64,000 nucleotides of DNA from JAKOWB01 sp038363005 (GCA_038363005.1 JBBQBI010000022.1:1-64000), one strand, 5' to 3'. Positions 55,188-64,000 are shown, counted from the stretch's first letter. Translations and numbers: made by a program. The notes: generated by a model from the letters alone, not told the origin.

Positions 55188-56837
55188 CTATCGCTCGCCC
55201 CCCTCCCGCGCCGCCAGCAGCTCGTCGAGCCAGCCAGTGCGCATTTCCGGCACCGACGACAGCAGCAGCTCGGTATAGGGATGGTGCGGCGGTGTCAGCA
55301 CCTGGCTCTTCGGGCCCTGCTGGACGATGCGGCCTTGCTGCAGCACCACGATCCAGTCGGCCACGGCCTTCACCGTTGCCAGGTCGTGGGTGATGTAGAG
55401 GTAGGAGACCTGCAGCTCGCGCTGCAGGCGTAGCAGCAGCTTCAGGATGCCTTCCGCGACCAGCTGGTCGAGCGCCGAGGTGACCTCGTCGCAGATGATG
55501 AGTTCGGGTTCCAGCGCCAGGGCGCGGGCGATGCCCAGGCGCTGCTTCTGTCCGCCTGAAAGCTCGCCGGGGAAGCGGTCGATCAGGCCGCGCTCCAGCT
55601 CCACCATGTCGAGCAGTTCCAGGCTGCGCCGCTGCACCGCCGCGCCACGCAGGCCGCGGTGCCGGCGCAGCGGCCGCCCCAGCATGTCGCGCACCCGCCG
55701 GCGCGGGTTCAGTGCCGTGTCGGGCGACTGGTAGATCATCTGGATGCGGCGCAGCAGGTCGGCGTCGCGCCGCTGCAGACGCGGCGGCAGCGGCTGTCCG
55801 TCGAAGACAATGGAGCCGGCACTGGGCGGCAGCAGCCCGGCGATGGTCCGCGCCAGGGTCGACTTGCCCGAGCCCGACTCGCCGACCAGCGCCACAGTGC
55901 GGCCACGCGGCACCGCCAGCGAGACACCCTGCAGCACCGGCGGGCCGCTGCGATAGGCGACGGTGAGGTTGCGCACCTCCAACAGGCGCTCGCCATCCGC
56001 CAGCTCCTGCTTGTCCAGCGCGCGCACCGCCCAGAGGCTTCGTGTATAAGCCTCGCGCGGGGTGGCCAGCATGCGTCCGGTCGGCGCCTCCTCGACCAGC
56101 GCGCCGTGGCGCAGCACCATGACGCGGTCAGCCATCTGCGCCACCACCGCCAGGTCGTGGGTGATGTAGAGCGCCGCCGTGCCGGACTGGCGCACCAGGT
56201 CCTTGATGGCGGCCAGCACCTCGATCTGCGTGGTGACGTCGAGTGCCGTGGTCGGCTCGTCGAAGATGATGAGGTCCGGCCCGCAGGACATGGCCATGGC
56301 GGTCATCACGCGCTGCAACTGGCCGCCCGAGACCTGGTGCGGATAGCGCCGGCCGATGGTCTCTGGCTGCGGCAGACGTAGGCGGCGGAACAGGTCGATG
56401 CGGCGCCGCTCGGCCTCGGCGGCGGCCATGACGCGGTGCTGCAGCGGCACCTCCGCCAGCTGCTGCTCCAGCCGGTGCGCCGGGTTGAATGCGGCGGCGG
56501 CCGACTGCGGCACATAGGCGATGCGCGCGCCCCAGAGGCGGCGCTTGCGGCGCTCCGGCAGGCCGACCAGCTCCTGCCCGTCGAAGCTCACCGTGCCGGC
56601 GACGATGCGGCAGCCAGGCTTGGCATAGCCCATAGCCGCTAGCCCCAGGGTGGATTTGCCGGCACCGGACTCGCCGATCAGGCCGAGGACCTCGCCGCGC
56701 CGCAGCGTCAGGTCGATGCGCTTGACGATTTCCACCGGCCGGCCGTCGCCGTCGCCGACCACACTGAGGCCGCGAATTTCCAGGAGCGGCGCGGCGGCCG
56801 GCTGGGGGGTGGGCAGCGGCAGGATAGCGGTGCTCAT
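55188..56837 (-). CDS. Peptide ABC transporter fused ATP-binding protein (DppD-DppF type)
   Basis: 549-residue protein with two complete ATPase domains. Domain 1 has Walker A GESGAGKST (from about residue 56), signature VSGGQLQRVMTAMA and Walker B LIIFDEPTTALD. Domain 2 has GESGSGKST, LSGGQKQRLGIARALA and LIICDEVTSALD. Both halves end with ITHDLA. This two-in-one form is common in oligopeptide/nickel-type systems (YejF-like). Its ATG overlaps the upstream permease by four bases. It energises import with the two permeases and binding protein encoded upstream. Confidence 0.95.
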   Translation of the reverse strand: MSTAILPLPTPQPAAAPLLEIRGLSVVGDGDGRPVEIVKRIDLTLRRGEVLGLIGESGAGKSTLGLAAMGYAKPGCRIVAGTVSFDGQELVGLPERRKRRLWGARIAYVPQSAAAAFNPAHRLEQQLAEVPLQHRVMAAAEAERRRIDLFRRLRLPQPETIGRRYPHQVSGGQLQRVMTAMAMSCGPDLIIFDEPTTALDVTTQIEVLAAIKDLVRQSGTAALYITHDLAVVAQMADRVMVLRHGALVEEAPTGRMLATPREAYTRSLWAVRALDKQELADGERLLEVRNLTVAYRSGPPVLQGVSLAVPRGRTVALVGESGSGKSTLARTIAGLLPPSAGSIVFDGQPLPPRLQRRDADLLRRIQMIYQSPDTALNPRRRVRDMLGRPLRRHRGLRGAAVQRRSLELLDMVELERGLIDRFPGELSGGQKQRLGIARALALEPELIICDEVTSALDQLVAEGILKLLLRLQRELQVSYLYITHDLATVKAVADWIVVLQQGRIVQQGPKSQVLTPPHHPYTELLLSSVPEMRTGWLDELLAAREGGER

Positions 56838-57694
56838 TCCTTCAGCCCGCTGGCCCGGTGCAGCACCCAGTCGACGACGAAGTTGACGGCGATCGCCAGC
56901 AGCGCAATGGCGCCGGCCGGCAGCAGCGGTGTCGGATCGCCATAGGTGATCAGCGTGGCGTTCTCGCGCACCATGGAGCCCCAGTCGGCAGTCGGCGGCT
57001 GCAGGCCAAGGCCAAGGAAGGCCAACGCCGAAATGGTCAGGAACACGAAGCAGAAGCGCAGGCCGAACTCGGCCAGCAGCGGCGCCAGGATGTTGGGCAG
57101 CACCTCGCGCAGCGTGATCCAGCTCAGGCCTTCGCCCTGCAGCCGCGCCGCCTCGACGAAATCCAGGACGGCGACTGCCCGTCCGGTGGCGCGCGCCAGT
57201 CGGAACACGCGGGTGGCGTCGAGCGCGGCGATGATCAGGATCAGGTTGACCATCGAGGAGCCGAAGATGGTCAGCAGCACCAGGGTGAAGATCAGGTGCG
57301 GAATGGCCATCAGCACGTCGACGCTGCGTGACAGCAGGCCATCGACCCAGCCGCCCAGCACGGCGGCGCAGAGGCCCAGCAGGCCGCCGACAGTGAAGGA
57401 CAGCAGCGTGGTGGCCAGAGCGATGCCCACGGTGTTGCGCGCGCCATAGATCAGGCGCGAAAGCATATCGCGCCCCAGGTGGTCGGTGCCGAGCGGGAAG
57501 GCGCCGCCCCAAAGCTCGTACTGCGGGCCCACCACCTCGGCCTCGCCATAGGGCGCCAGCAGCGGCGCGAAGAGCGCGGCGAACACATAGAGCAGGATCA
57601 CGACGAGGCCGAGCTGCGCGGTCAGCGGCGCCCGCCAGAGGGTTCGCCGCCAGGTCCTGGCGGGCGGCGCGCCGGGGTCGGAGACGGCGCTCAT
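56834..57694 (-). CDS. Peptide ABC transporter permease (DppC type)
   Basis: 286-residue inner-membrane permease with about six helices. The DppC/OppC N-terminus (LGTDHLGRDMLSRLIYGAR) and the EAA loop (DFVEAARLQGEGLSWITLREVLPN) that docks on the ATPase are clear. It overlaps the ATPase gene and the DppB-type gene by four bases on each side, giving tight translational coupling in the order binding protein, DppB, DppC, ATPase. Confidence 0.94.
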   Translation of the reverse strand: MSAVSDPGAPPARTWRRTLWRAPLTAQLGLVVILLYVFAALFAPLLAPYGEAEVVGPQYELWGGAFPLGTDHLGRDMLSRLIYGARNTVGIALATTLLSFTVGGLLGLCAAVLGGWVDGLLSRSVDVLMAIPHLIFTLVLLTIFGSSMVNLILIIAALDATRVFRLARATGRAVAVLDFVEAARLQGEGLSWITLREVLPNILAPLLAEFGLRFCFVFLTISALAFLGLGLQPPTADWGSMVRENATLITYGDPTPLLPAGAIALLAIAVNFVVDWVLHRASGLKE

Positions 57695-58707
57695 GGGTGC
57701 AGCAACCTGGGATTGGTGACGATGGCCAGCACGTCGGCCAGTAGGTTCAGCAGGATGTAGACCGCGGCGAAGATCAGTGCGCAGGCCTGCACCACCGGCA
57801 CGTCGCGCGAGGCGACGGCGTCGACCATGAGCTGGCCGATGCCGGGATAGACGAAGACCACCTCGACCACCACCACGCCAGCGATGAGATAGGCGAGGTA
57901 GAGCGCGACGATGGTGACGATCGGCGCCCAGGCGTTGGGCAGCGCGTGGTGCAGGATCACCCGCGCCGGCCGCATGCCCTTCAGGCGCGCCATCTCGATA
58001 TAGGGGTTGGCCAGCAGGTTGACCACGGCAGCGCGCGTCATGCGCAGCATGTGCGCCACGGTGCCCAGCACCAGGGTCAGCACCGGCAGGGCCAGGCGCG
58101 TCAGCTGCTCGCTCAGCGGCATGTCGGCGGAGACCATGGCGACGGAATGGAACAGGTGCCACTTCACCGCCAGGAACAGCATCAGCAGGTAGGCGACGAA
58201 GAACTCCGGCACCGAGATGGCGGCCAGGGTCAGCCCATTGACCAGGCGGTCGAACCAGGAATTGCGCCACAGCGCGGCCAGCAGCCCAAGCAGCAGCGAC
58301 AGCGGCACGGCGATCAGCGCGGTGGCACCGGCCAGAAGTAGCGTGTTGCCCAGGCGCGGGGCGACCAGGGAGACCACGCTGCGGCCCTCGCCGCTGAAGC
58401 TGCCGACCGAGGCGAAGGACTGGCCGAAATCGCCGGCCAGAACGCCGCCGATCCAGGTCAGGTAGCGCTCGACCGGTGGCCGGTCGAGGCCGAGCTCCTT
58501 TTGGAAGGCGGCGACGGTGTCGGGTGTCGCCGACTGTCCCAGGATAGCGTGGGCGAAGTCGCCGGGTAGCGCCTCGATGGCGGCGAAGATGATGATGGAG
58601 ACCAGGAACAACGTGACCAGGCCCAGGGCCAGGCGCTGCAGCAGGGTGCGCAGCACCGGACTGAGCCGCCGCCGCCTGGCGGGCGGATCGGCGGGCAGGG
58701 CGGTCAT
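57691..58707 (-). CDS. Peptide ABC transporter permease (DppB type)
   Basis: 338-residue permease of the DppB/OppB family with about six helices. It shows the first-helix region (LQRLALGLVTLFLVSIIIFA), LGLDRPPVERYLTWIGGVLAGDFGQSF and the EAA loop (YIEMARLKGMRPARVILHHALPNA). It overlaps DppC by four bases. It lies 125 bases downstream of the binding-protein gene, and the gap carries a 14-bp perfect stem-loop. Confidence 0.94.
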   Translation of the reverse strand: MTALPADPPARRRRLSPVLRTLLQRLALGLVTLFLVSIIIFAAIEALPGDFAHAILGQSATPDTVAAFQKELGLDRPPVERYLTWIGGVLAGDFGQSFASVGSFSGEGRSVVSLVAPRLGNTLLLAGATALIAVPLSLLLGLLAALWRNSWFDRLVNGLTLAAISVPEFFVAYLLMLFLAVKWHLFHSVAMVSADMPLSEQLTRLALPVLTLVLGTVAHMLRMTRAAVVNLLANPYIEMARLKGMRPARVILHHALPNAWAPIVTIVALYLAYLIAGVVVVEVVFVYPGIGQLMVDAVASRDVPVVQACALIFAAVYILLNLLADVLAIVTNPRLLHP

Positions 58708-58746
58708 GCGGGCGCTCGGATCACGTCTCGGCTCTCCACGGAAACG

Positions 58747-58778
58747 GAGCGCGGCGGACCGGCGGGTCCGCCGCGCTC
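58747..58778 (-). promoter_or_regulatory. Intercistronic stem-loop after the peptide-binding protein gene
   Basis: GAGCGCGGCGGACC and its complement GGTCCGCCGCGCTC form a perfect 14-bp stem around a four-base loop. It lies 53 bases past the binding-protein stop and 39 bases before the DppB start on the minus strand, without a T-run. Likely a message stabiliser or partial terminator lowering permease expression relative to the binding protein. Confidence 0.7.
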
Positions 58779-58831
58779 ATCTAGGCAACGCCGGCAGGCC
58801 GCCAGGCGTCAAGCCGGACGGTGTCAGGCGG

Positions 58832-60421
58832 TCAGGCGAACCACCAGCGCTCGGCGAACTTCATGCCGTCCATGTCGGCGTTGCTGCCGACCTGCCCGTG
58901 CGCCAGCTTCTTGTCGTAGGCACCGACCAGATTGTTGAAGGCCAAGATGATGTTGCCGCTGTCGTCGTGAATCAGCTGCTGCATCTCGGCGTACATGGCG
59001 GCGCGCTTGGCCTCGTCCAGCTCGGCGCGGGCCGTCACCAGCAACGAGTCGAAGTGCTCGTTCTTCCAGAAGGTCTCGTTCCAGGCGGCGCTGCTGGCAT
59101 AGCCGATGGTCAGCATCCAGTCGGCCGTGGGCCGCCCGGTCCAGGCGCCGGCAACGAAGGGCTTCTTCAGCCAGACGTTGTCCCAGTAGCCGTCGTTCGG
59201 CTCGCGCACCACCTCGAGGTCGATGCCGCACTTGGCGGCCTGCTGCTGGAACAGCACCGCGGCGTCGACTGCGCCGGCGAAGGCGGCGTCGGCGGCCGAA
59301 AGCTGGATCTTCAGCGAGGACAGGCCAGCCTTGTTCAGGTGGAACTTCACCTTGTCAGGGTCGTAGACGTGCTTCGGCGCCGGGTCGATGGCGAACTTGA
59401 TGCTGGGCGCCAGCGGGTTGTCGTTGCCCACCGTGGCGTGGCCCAGGAACACCTTGTCGACAATCTCCTGCCGGTCGATGGCGTACTTCACCGCCAGGCG
59501 CACGTCGTTGTTGTCGAAGGGCGCCTGGTTGCAGGCCATGGCCAGGTTGTAGTGGACGTAGGCGGTGACCTCGTTGATCGCGATCTCTGGATTGCGCTGC
59601 AGCAGCTGCAGGGTCTTCAGGTCGGCGCGCGCGATGTAGTCCACCTCGCCGGTGGTCAGCGCATTGGTGCGCGCCGTCACATCGTGCATGGAGAAGAAGG
59701 CGATCTCGTCGAACCAGGGCTGATTGTTCTTGTGGTAGTTCGGGTTGCGCTTGCCCTGGAACTTCACGCCGGGCTCGAAGGTCTCCAGCACGAAGGGCCC
59801 GGTGCGCACGCCGCTTTCCCAGTCGACGCCACCACCGTCCTTGGCCGGCATGATCGGCAGGTGGTAGTCGCTGACGATATAGGGGAAGTCGGCCGAGCCG
59901 CCGGCCAGCGTGAAGACCACTAGCCCCGGACCGTCGGCCTTCACCTCGGTCACCTGCTTCAGGAAGGACTTGGCGGCCGACTTGGTCTCGCCCATGTGGT
60001 GCAGGATCGATTCCACCACGTCGGTCGCGGTGACGTCGCGACCGTTGTGGAAGGTCAGCCCCTGGCGCAGGCGGAAGGCCCAGGTGGCGGCGCCGTTGGA
60101 GGGCTCGAAGGACTCCGCCAGGTCGCCGACCACATTGCCCTGGGCGTCGATCTCGGTCAGCGCGTTCGACAGCGCGCCGAACAGGGCGGCCTGCGAGAAG
60201 ACGTCCGGATAGCCGCGCGGATCCAGCGAGTCGCTGGTTGAGCCGTGCGCCAGGCCGACGCGGGCGAAGCCGCCGCGCCTGGCCTCGGCGCGCACCGCGC
60301 GGGTGAAGAGAGTCTCGGCCGCCGCAACGGTCAGGCCGACGGCCAGCGCCTGCTGGATGAAGTCGCGCCGCGACATGCGGCCCTTGCCGGCCAGGCGCGT
60401 GAATCTGTCAAAGTCAGCCAT
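58832..60421 (-). CDS. Peptide ABC transporter substrate-binding protein (DppA type)
   Basis: 529-residue SBP family 5 (peptide/nickel) binding protein. A twin-arginine signal (MSRRDFIQQALAVGLT, about residues 16-31) replaces the usual Sec or lipoprotein signal. The mature part has LDPRGYPDVFSQAALFGALSNAL, WAFRLRQGLTFHNGRDVTATD and FDNNDVRLAVKYAIDRQEIVD. The start at 60421 is supported by GGGAGG eight bases upstream. It is first in the minus-strand peptide transport operon and divergent from the RraA-like gene. Substrate probably a di- or oligopeptide, but opine or nickel complexes are possible. Confidence 0.93.
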   Translation of the reverse strand: MADFDRFTRLAGKGRMSRRDFIQQALAVGLTVAAAETLFTRAVRAEARRGGFARVGLAHGSTSDSLDPRGYPDVFSQAALFGALSNALTEIDAQGNVVGDLAESFEPSNGAATWAFRLRQGLTFHNGRDVTATDVVESILHHMGETKSAAKSFLKQVTEVKADGPGLVVFTLAGGSADFPYIVSDYHLPIMPAKDGGGVDWESGVRTGPFVLETFEPGVKFQGKRNPNYHKNNQPWFDEIAFFSMHDVTARTNALTTGEVDYIARADLKTLQLLQRNPEIAINEVTAYVHYNLAMACNQAPFDNNDVRLAVKYAIDRQEIVDKVFLGHATVGNDNPLAPSIKFAIDPAPKHVYDPDKVKFHLNKAGLSSLKIQLSAADAAFAGAVDAAVLFQQQAAKCGIDLEVVREPNDGYWDNVWLKKPFVAGAWTGRPTADWMLTIGYASSAAWNETFWKNEHFDSLLVTARAELDEAKRAAMYAEMQQLIHDDSGNIILAFNNLVGAYDKKLAHGQVGSNADMDGMKFAERWWFA

Positions 60422-60614
60422 GGTTTGCCTCCCGCTGCGGCCTCGTCGGGCCTCTTGCTTGCGGTCGAGTATTCGGAGCGGCCGCCCAAAAGACAAATGA
60501 AGCAATAACGCTCTGAGGCATGGCTTTTTTTGTGCCAGCTCGCGGCGACACCGGTCGTTGCCGCGCCCCTCGGCAGGTCCTACAAGGGGCGATCACTGCA
60601 GCAACGAGGCGCCC

Positions 60615-61322
60615 ATGCCGCTCGATCCCCAGCTTCGCGACGTCCTGCTCGGCCTCTCCACCGCCACGGTGACCACGGTCCTGCTGAAGCAGGGCCTGCG
60701 CAACGTCTGGATCCGCGGCGCCCTGCCGCTGGCGCCGGGTCAGCCGCGCCTGGTCGGCCCGGCCTTCACCCTGCGCTTCGTGCCAGCGCGCGAGGACTTG
60801 GCGACGCCGGCTTCCTGGGCCTCGCCGCGCTCGACCCGCGCCGCCATCGAGGAGATGCCGGCGGGCTGCATCGCCGTGGTCGACGCCATGGGCATCACCG
60901 ATGCCGGCATCTTCGGCGACATCCTGACCCTGCGCATGCAGAAGCGCGGCGTGGTCGCACTGGTCAGCGACGGCGTGGTGCGCGACGCCGTCGGCGTACT
61001 GGCCCCCGGCCTGCCGGTCTGGTGCGCCGGCGTGGCGGCGCCGCCCTCGGTCGCCGGCCTGACCTTCGCCGGCTGGCAGGAGGCGATCGGCTGCGGCGGC
61101 GTCGCGGTGATGCCGGACGACGTCATCATGCTCGACCAGGACGGCGCCGTGGTGATCCCGGCCGCGCTGGTCGCCCATGTCGCCGAGCAGGGGCCGGAGC
61201 AGGAGCGCCTGGAGGCTTGGATCGTCAGCGAGGTGGAACGCGGCGTGCCGCTGCCCGGCCTCTACCCAGCGAACGAGGAAACCAAGGCGCGCTACGCCGC
61301 GTGGAAGAACAAGAAACAGTAG
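60615..61322 (+). CDS. RraA-like protein / HMG-type aldolase family
   Basis: 235-residue protein of the RraA/4-hydroxy-4-methyl-2-oxoglutarate aldolase family. The metal and phosphate-type motif is seen in GCIAVVDAMGITDAGIFGDI, LTLRMQKRGVVALVSDGVVRD and the Asp-rich tail VMPDDVIMLDQDGAVVIP. Members labelled RraA regulate RNase E, but many in alphaproteobacteria are aldolases or decarboxylases, which the D-G-x-x-R-D motif suggests here. The start at 60615 has a CGAGG site. It is divergent from the peptide-binding protein. Confidence 0.85.
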   Translation: MPLDPQLRDVLLGLSTATVTTVLLKQGLRNVWIRGALPLAPGQPRLVGPAFTLRFVPAREDLATPASWASPRSTRAAIEEMPAGCIAVVDAMGITDAGIFGDILTLRMQKRGVVALVSDGVVRDAVGVLAPGLPVWCAGVAAPPSVAGLTFAGWQEAIGCGGVAVMPDDVIMLDQDGAVVIPAALVAHVAEQGPEQERLEAWIVSEVERGVPLPGLYPANEETKARYAAWKNKKQ

Positions 61323-61464
61323 CTACCGACGCGGCGTCGGGTACCTGCATTGCCGCGATGTGCATTGACCCTCCGACGAAGCGAGGTGGACCTTAGCCAC
61401 CCTCGCGGCCAAGGGCCGAGGGGCAACGAGCGCACAGAAACGCATAGAGACGAGGGAGCAACCC

Positions 61465-62484
61465 ATGAAGATTCGAGTTCTGATGGCGGCAGCCGCGCTG
61501 CTACTGGCGGCGCAGCCGGCTTCGGCCGCGACGCTGGATGACGTCATCGCGCGCGGCAACATCAACTGCGGTGTCGGCGAGGGCTTCCCCGGCTTCTTCG
61601 CACCCGACGACAGCGGCGCCTGGCACGGCCTGGACGTGGATTTCTGCCGGGCGCTGGCGGCGGCGGTGCTGGGCGATGCCGACAAGGTGGTCTATCTGCC
61701 GGCGACCCCGGCGGCACGGTTCGCCCAGCTGCAGTCCGGCCAGGTCGACCTGCTGTCCCGCTCGGTGACCGAGAACCTGACGCGTGACGCCAGCCTGGGG
61801 CTGAACTTCGTCGGCATCACCTTCTACGACGGCCAGGGCTTCATGGTGCGCAAGGACCTGGGCGTCACCAGCGCGCTGCAGCTTGCCGGCGCGACAGTCT
61901 GCACCCAGACCGGCACCACCACCGAACTGAACCTGGCCGACTACTTCCACCAGCACGGCATGAGCTACACTCCGGTGGTCTTCGAAAAGGTCGACGAGCT
62001 GCTGGCCGCCTTCGAGGCGCAGCGTTGCGACGTCTACACCACGGACAAGTCGACGCTATCGGCGCGTATCAAGAAGATGCAGGACCCGAGCGCCTACGTG
62101 ATCCTGCCGGAGACCATCTCCAAGGCCGCCAACGGCCCGGTGGTGCGCCAGGACGACGGCCAGTGGGAAGATATTGTCCGCTGGGTGCGCAACGCCTGGA
62201 TCGCCAGCGAGGAGCTTGGCATCACCTCGGCCAACGTCGACGAGATGAAGGCCTCGTCGAACAATCCCGAGATCCGGCGCCTGCTGGGCGTCGATGGCGA
62301 ACTGGGCAGCCTGCTGAAGCTGCAGCCCGAGTGGGCCTACCGCGTGATCAAGCTGGTCGGCAACTATGGCGAATCCTACGAGCGCAACCTCGGCGCCGGC
62401 AGCGTCGTGTTCATCGACCGCTCGCAGAGCCTCAACCGTCTGTGGCGCGATGGCGGCCTGATGTTCTCGCCCGCCTTCCAGTGA
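61465..62484 (+). CDS. aapJ: General L-amino acid ABC transporter binding protein AapJ
   Basis: 339-residue periplasmic binding protein with a Sec signal (MKIRVLMAAAALLLAAQPASA) and SBP family 3 features. AapJ-type parts include GNINCGVGEGFPGF, RSVTENLTRDASLGLNF, GATVCTQTGTTTELNLADYF and CDVYTTDKSTLSAR, and the C-terminus RLWRDGGLMFSPAFQ is shared by AapJ/BztA. Long compared with ordinary family 3 proteins, as expected for Aap. A GAGGGAG site precedes the ATG. It begins a plus-strand Aap operon that runs past the window edge. Confidence 0.95.
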   Translation: MKIRVLMAAAALLLAAQPASAATLDDVIARGNINCGVGEGFPGFFAPDDSGAWHGLDVDFCRALAAAVLGDADKVVYLPATPAARFAQLQSGQVDLLSRSVTENLTRDASLGLNFVGITFYDGQGFMVRKDLGVTSALQLAGATVCTQTGTTTELNLADYFHQHGMSYTPVVFEKVDELLAAFEAQRCDVYTTDKSTLSARIKKMQDPSAYVILPETISKAANGPVVRQDDGQWEDIVRWVRNAWIASEELGITSANVDEMKASSNNPEIRRLLGVDGELGSLLKLQPEWAYRVIKLVGNYGESYERNLGAGSVVFIDRSQSLNRLWRDGGLMFSPAFQ

Positions 62485-62499
62485 TCCTGGGGCTGATCC

Positions 62500-62532
62500 G
62501 CGCGGCGACGGGGCCTGGCCCCGCCGCCGCGC
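62500..62532 (+). promoter_or_regulatory. Intercistronic stem-loop between aapJ and aapQ
   Basis: GCGCGGCG-A-CGGGGCC pairs with GGCCCCG-C-CGCCGCGC (one A/C mismatch), 15 bases after the aapJ stop and 19 bases before the aapQ GTG, without a T-run. Same position as the stem-loops in the TRAP and Dpp operons of this window. Confidence 0.65.
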
Positions 62533-62551
62533 GCCGCTAGCGAGGAACCAG

Positions 62552-63700
62552 GTGCGCGGCCCACGCCGGCGCCGCCGGCCACCGCGGGCGTGGCTGGTGG
62601 AGGGGCTGATCTATGTCGCGCTGCTGACCGCGGTGGTGCTGGTCTTCGGCCGCGCACTGGACAACCTGGCCGACCGCGGCATGGCCAGCGGCTTCGGCTT
62701 CCTCGGCAACCGCGCTGGCTTCGACGTCGGCTTCAAGCTGATCGCCTTCGATTCCGCCGACAGCTACGGCCGCGCCTTCCTCGTCGGGCTGCTCAATACG
62801 CTGCTGGTGTCGCTGGTCGCCCTGGTGCTGGCCACACTGCTGGGTCTGCTGGTGGCCATTGGCCGGTTGTCGCGCAGCCCGGCGCTGGCTGGCCTGGCGC
62901 GGGTCTATGTCGAGGTGGTGCGCAACTGCCCGCTGCTGCTGCAGATCCTGGCCTGGTACTTCCTGGCCCTGGCGCCGCTGCCGCCGGCGCGGCAGTCGCT
63001 GACCCTGGGCGGCGGCCTGCTGCTCAACAACCGCGGCCTCTACCTGCCGGCGCCCGGCTTTGACGGCCTGGCCGCCGCCGCGGGTGGCCTGGCCCTGTTG
63101 CTGGCACTGGCACTGCTGGCATGGTGGCTTTGGCGCCGGCGCCACCAGGGCATCGCGCCGGTCCGCCGCCGGCTGCCGGTGCTGCTCGCCGGGCTGGGCC
63201 TGCTGGCCGCGCTGGGGCTGCTGCTGTGGCGCCTGGAGTGGGAGCGCCCGGCCCTCCAGGGCTTCAACGTGCAGGGCGGCATCGTGCTGGTGCCGGAATT
63301 CATCGCCCTGACCCTGGCGCTCTCGATCTACGCCAGCGCCTTCATCGCCGAGATCTTCCGCGCCAGCATCCAGGCGATCGACCACGGCCAGGGCGAGGCC
63401 GCCCGCGCGCTAGGCTGCAGCCGCTGGCAAAGCCTGCGCCTGGTGATCCTGCCCTTGGCGCTGCGCAGCAGCCTGCCGCCGCTGACCAACCAGTACGTCA
63501 ACGTCATCAAGTACTCCTCGCTGGCGGCGGCCATCGGCTACCCCGACCTGATGCAGATCTTCGCCAAGACGACGCTGAACCAGACCGGCCAGGCCATCGA
63601 GGTCATCAGCATGACCATGGGGGTTTACCTGGCGATCAGCCTGGCCATGGCCGCGCTGATGCGCTGGTACGAGGCGCGCGTCGCGCTGGTCAGTCGATGA
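62552..63700 (+). CDS. aapQ: General L-amino acid ABC transporter permease AapQ
   Basis: 382-residue permease. It starts with GTG at 62552 (AGGA upstream) and carries about eight hydrophobic segments with a large periplasmic/hydrophobic insert between helix pairs. AapQ hallmarks are NCPLLLQILAWYF, LAGLARVYVEVVRNCPLLLQ and the EAA loop ALGCSRWQSLRLVILPLALRSSLPP. It overlaps aapM by four bases (ATGA). Works with AapM and the ATPase AapP, which should follow beyond the window. Confidence 0.93.
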   Translation: MRGPRRRRRPPRAWLVEGLIYVALLTAVVLVFGRALDNLADRGMASGFGFLGNRAGFDVGFKLIAFDSADSYGRAFLVGLLNTLLVSLVALVLATLLGLLVAIGRLSRSPALAGLARVYVEVVRNCPLLLQILAWYFLALAPLPPARQSLTLGGGLLLNNRGLYLPAPGFDGLAAAAGGLALLLALALLAWWLWRRRHQGIAPVRRRLPVLLAGLGLLAALGLLLWRLEWERPALQGFNVQGGIVLVPEFIALTLALSIYASAFIAEIFRASIQAIDHGQGEAARALGCSRWQSLRLVILPLALRSSLPPLTNQYVNVIKYSSLAAAIGYPDLMQIFAKTTLNQTGQAIEVISMTMGVYLAISLAMAALMRWYEARVALVSR

Positions 63701-64000
63701 TGTTGGACGGTGACATGGCCGCCGGTCGCCGTTCGCCGTCGCGCCGGGCATTTGGCCTGCTGCGGCGTCTCTTCGCCGACTGGCCGACGGCGATGGCCAG
63801 CCTGCTGGCGCTGGGCCTTCTGGCCCTGGCGCTGCCCGGCGCGCTGCGCTGGGCGCTGTTCGATGCCACCTTCACCGGCGGTGCTGAGGCCTGTGGCATC
63901 CAGGGGGCCTGCTGGGTCTTCATTGGCGCGCGGCTGGACCAGTTCCTCTACGGCTTCTATCCGGCGGCGGAGCGCTGGCGTGTCGACCTGGGGTTCCTGC
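63697..64000 (+). CDS. aapM: General L-amino acid ABC transporter permease AapM, 5' part
   Basis: Open to the window end, giving 101 codons of a longer gene. The ATG at 63697 overlaps the aapQ stop by four bases. The translation has a first membrane helix (MASLLALGLLALALPGALRW), then ACGIQGACWVFIGARLDQFL followed by YGFYPAAERWRVDL, the AapM/BztC-type region before the second helix. The coupling and motif make the identification firm; the rest of the gene and AapP lie to the right. Confidence 0.85.
   Translation, partial: MMLDGDMAAGRRSPSRRAFGLLRRLFADWPTAMASLLALGLLALALPGALRWALFDATFTGGAEACGIQGACWVFIGARLDQFLYGFYPAAERWRVDLGFL

Noticed and set aside
60481..60540. T7 run between the peptide-binding protein and the RraA-like gene considered as a terminator or promoter
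   Set aside because: No proper stem adjoins the run and no paired -35/-10 boxes are convincing, so nothing is called.

Overview
This 64 kb window is high-GC chromosomal DNA from an alphaproteobacterium, most likely of the Rhodospirillales type. The evidence is the strong G/C bias in third codon positions, the TRAP and Aap-type uptake systems, an alphaproteobacterial EF-G-like protein, an ELM1-like (DUF1022) protein, and the neighbourhood carA/carB/greA facing yqeY/dnaG/rpoD. I see no rRNA, tRNA, CRISPR array, prophage or intact insertion sequence. Most of the window is ordinary housekeeping and transport, with a few accessory pockets.

Layout. 0-6.3 kb: an AhpD-like peroxidase with a perfect terminator, a class II aldolase preceded by a tiny membrane protein, a DUF3137 protein, an HSL-type esterase, a class Ib aminotransferase and a ketopantoate reductase. 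6.4-9.3 kb: a TRAP transporter (DctP-DctQ-DctM) on the minus strand. 9.3-13.1 kb: a gene-poor stretch with a transposase remnant, followed by a HlyD/FtsX/ATPase efflux operon whose codon use looks less GC-biased. 13.3-18.9 kb: an EF-G-like protein with altered GTPase motifs, two tandem hydratase-like paralogs, Dps, MsrP and a small secreted protein. 19-23.7 kb: a putative lipoprotein divergent from three tandem ATP-grasp paralogs of unknown function, then a highly structured, terminator-ended RNA segment downstream of a LysR gene. 23.7-30.7 kb: LysR, TrxB, an M15 peptidase, the ELM1-like protein, an Lrp regulator, TerC, a flavin reductase and GreA. 30.8-42.8 kb: carB, a GT39-like glycosyltransferase, carA, yqeY, purC, dnaG and rpoD. 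42.8-55.1 kb: a membrane-anchored patatin, a Cys-rich flavodoxin-like protein, an MFS carrier, a DUF71/Dph6-like ATPase, a DUF6056-like membrane protein, an inverse-autotransporter-like beta-helix protein, an MBL hydrolase, a GcvA-like LysR and a PhyH dioxygenase. 55.2-64 kb: a Dpp/Opp-type peptide ABC transporter, an RraA-like protein and the start of an Aap amino-acid ABC transporter that runs off the window end.

How the parts relate. Three unrelated solute-binding-protein operons (TRAP, Dpp, Aap) each carry a strong stem-loop without a U-tract just after the binding-protein gene, as expected for transcript stabilisation that favours binding-protein expression. In the car region a glycosyltransferase sits between carA and carB and ends in a strong intrinsic terminator, so carA and carB appear to be transcribed separately. 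Two families of intergenic palindromes occur twice each in the window.

The best candidates for something undescribed are the ATP-grasp triplet with its divergent lipoprotein (19.0-23.3 kb), the structured RNA at 23.38-23.52 kb, the patatin/flavodoxin divergon with a nested 60-bp palindrome (45.1 kb), and the barrel-plus-beta-helix surface protein (49.8-51.9 kb). All functions here are read from sequence alone; no database search was run.
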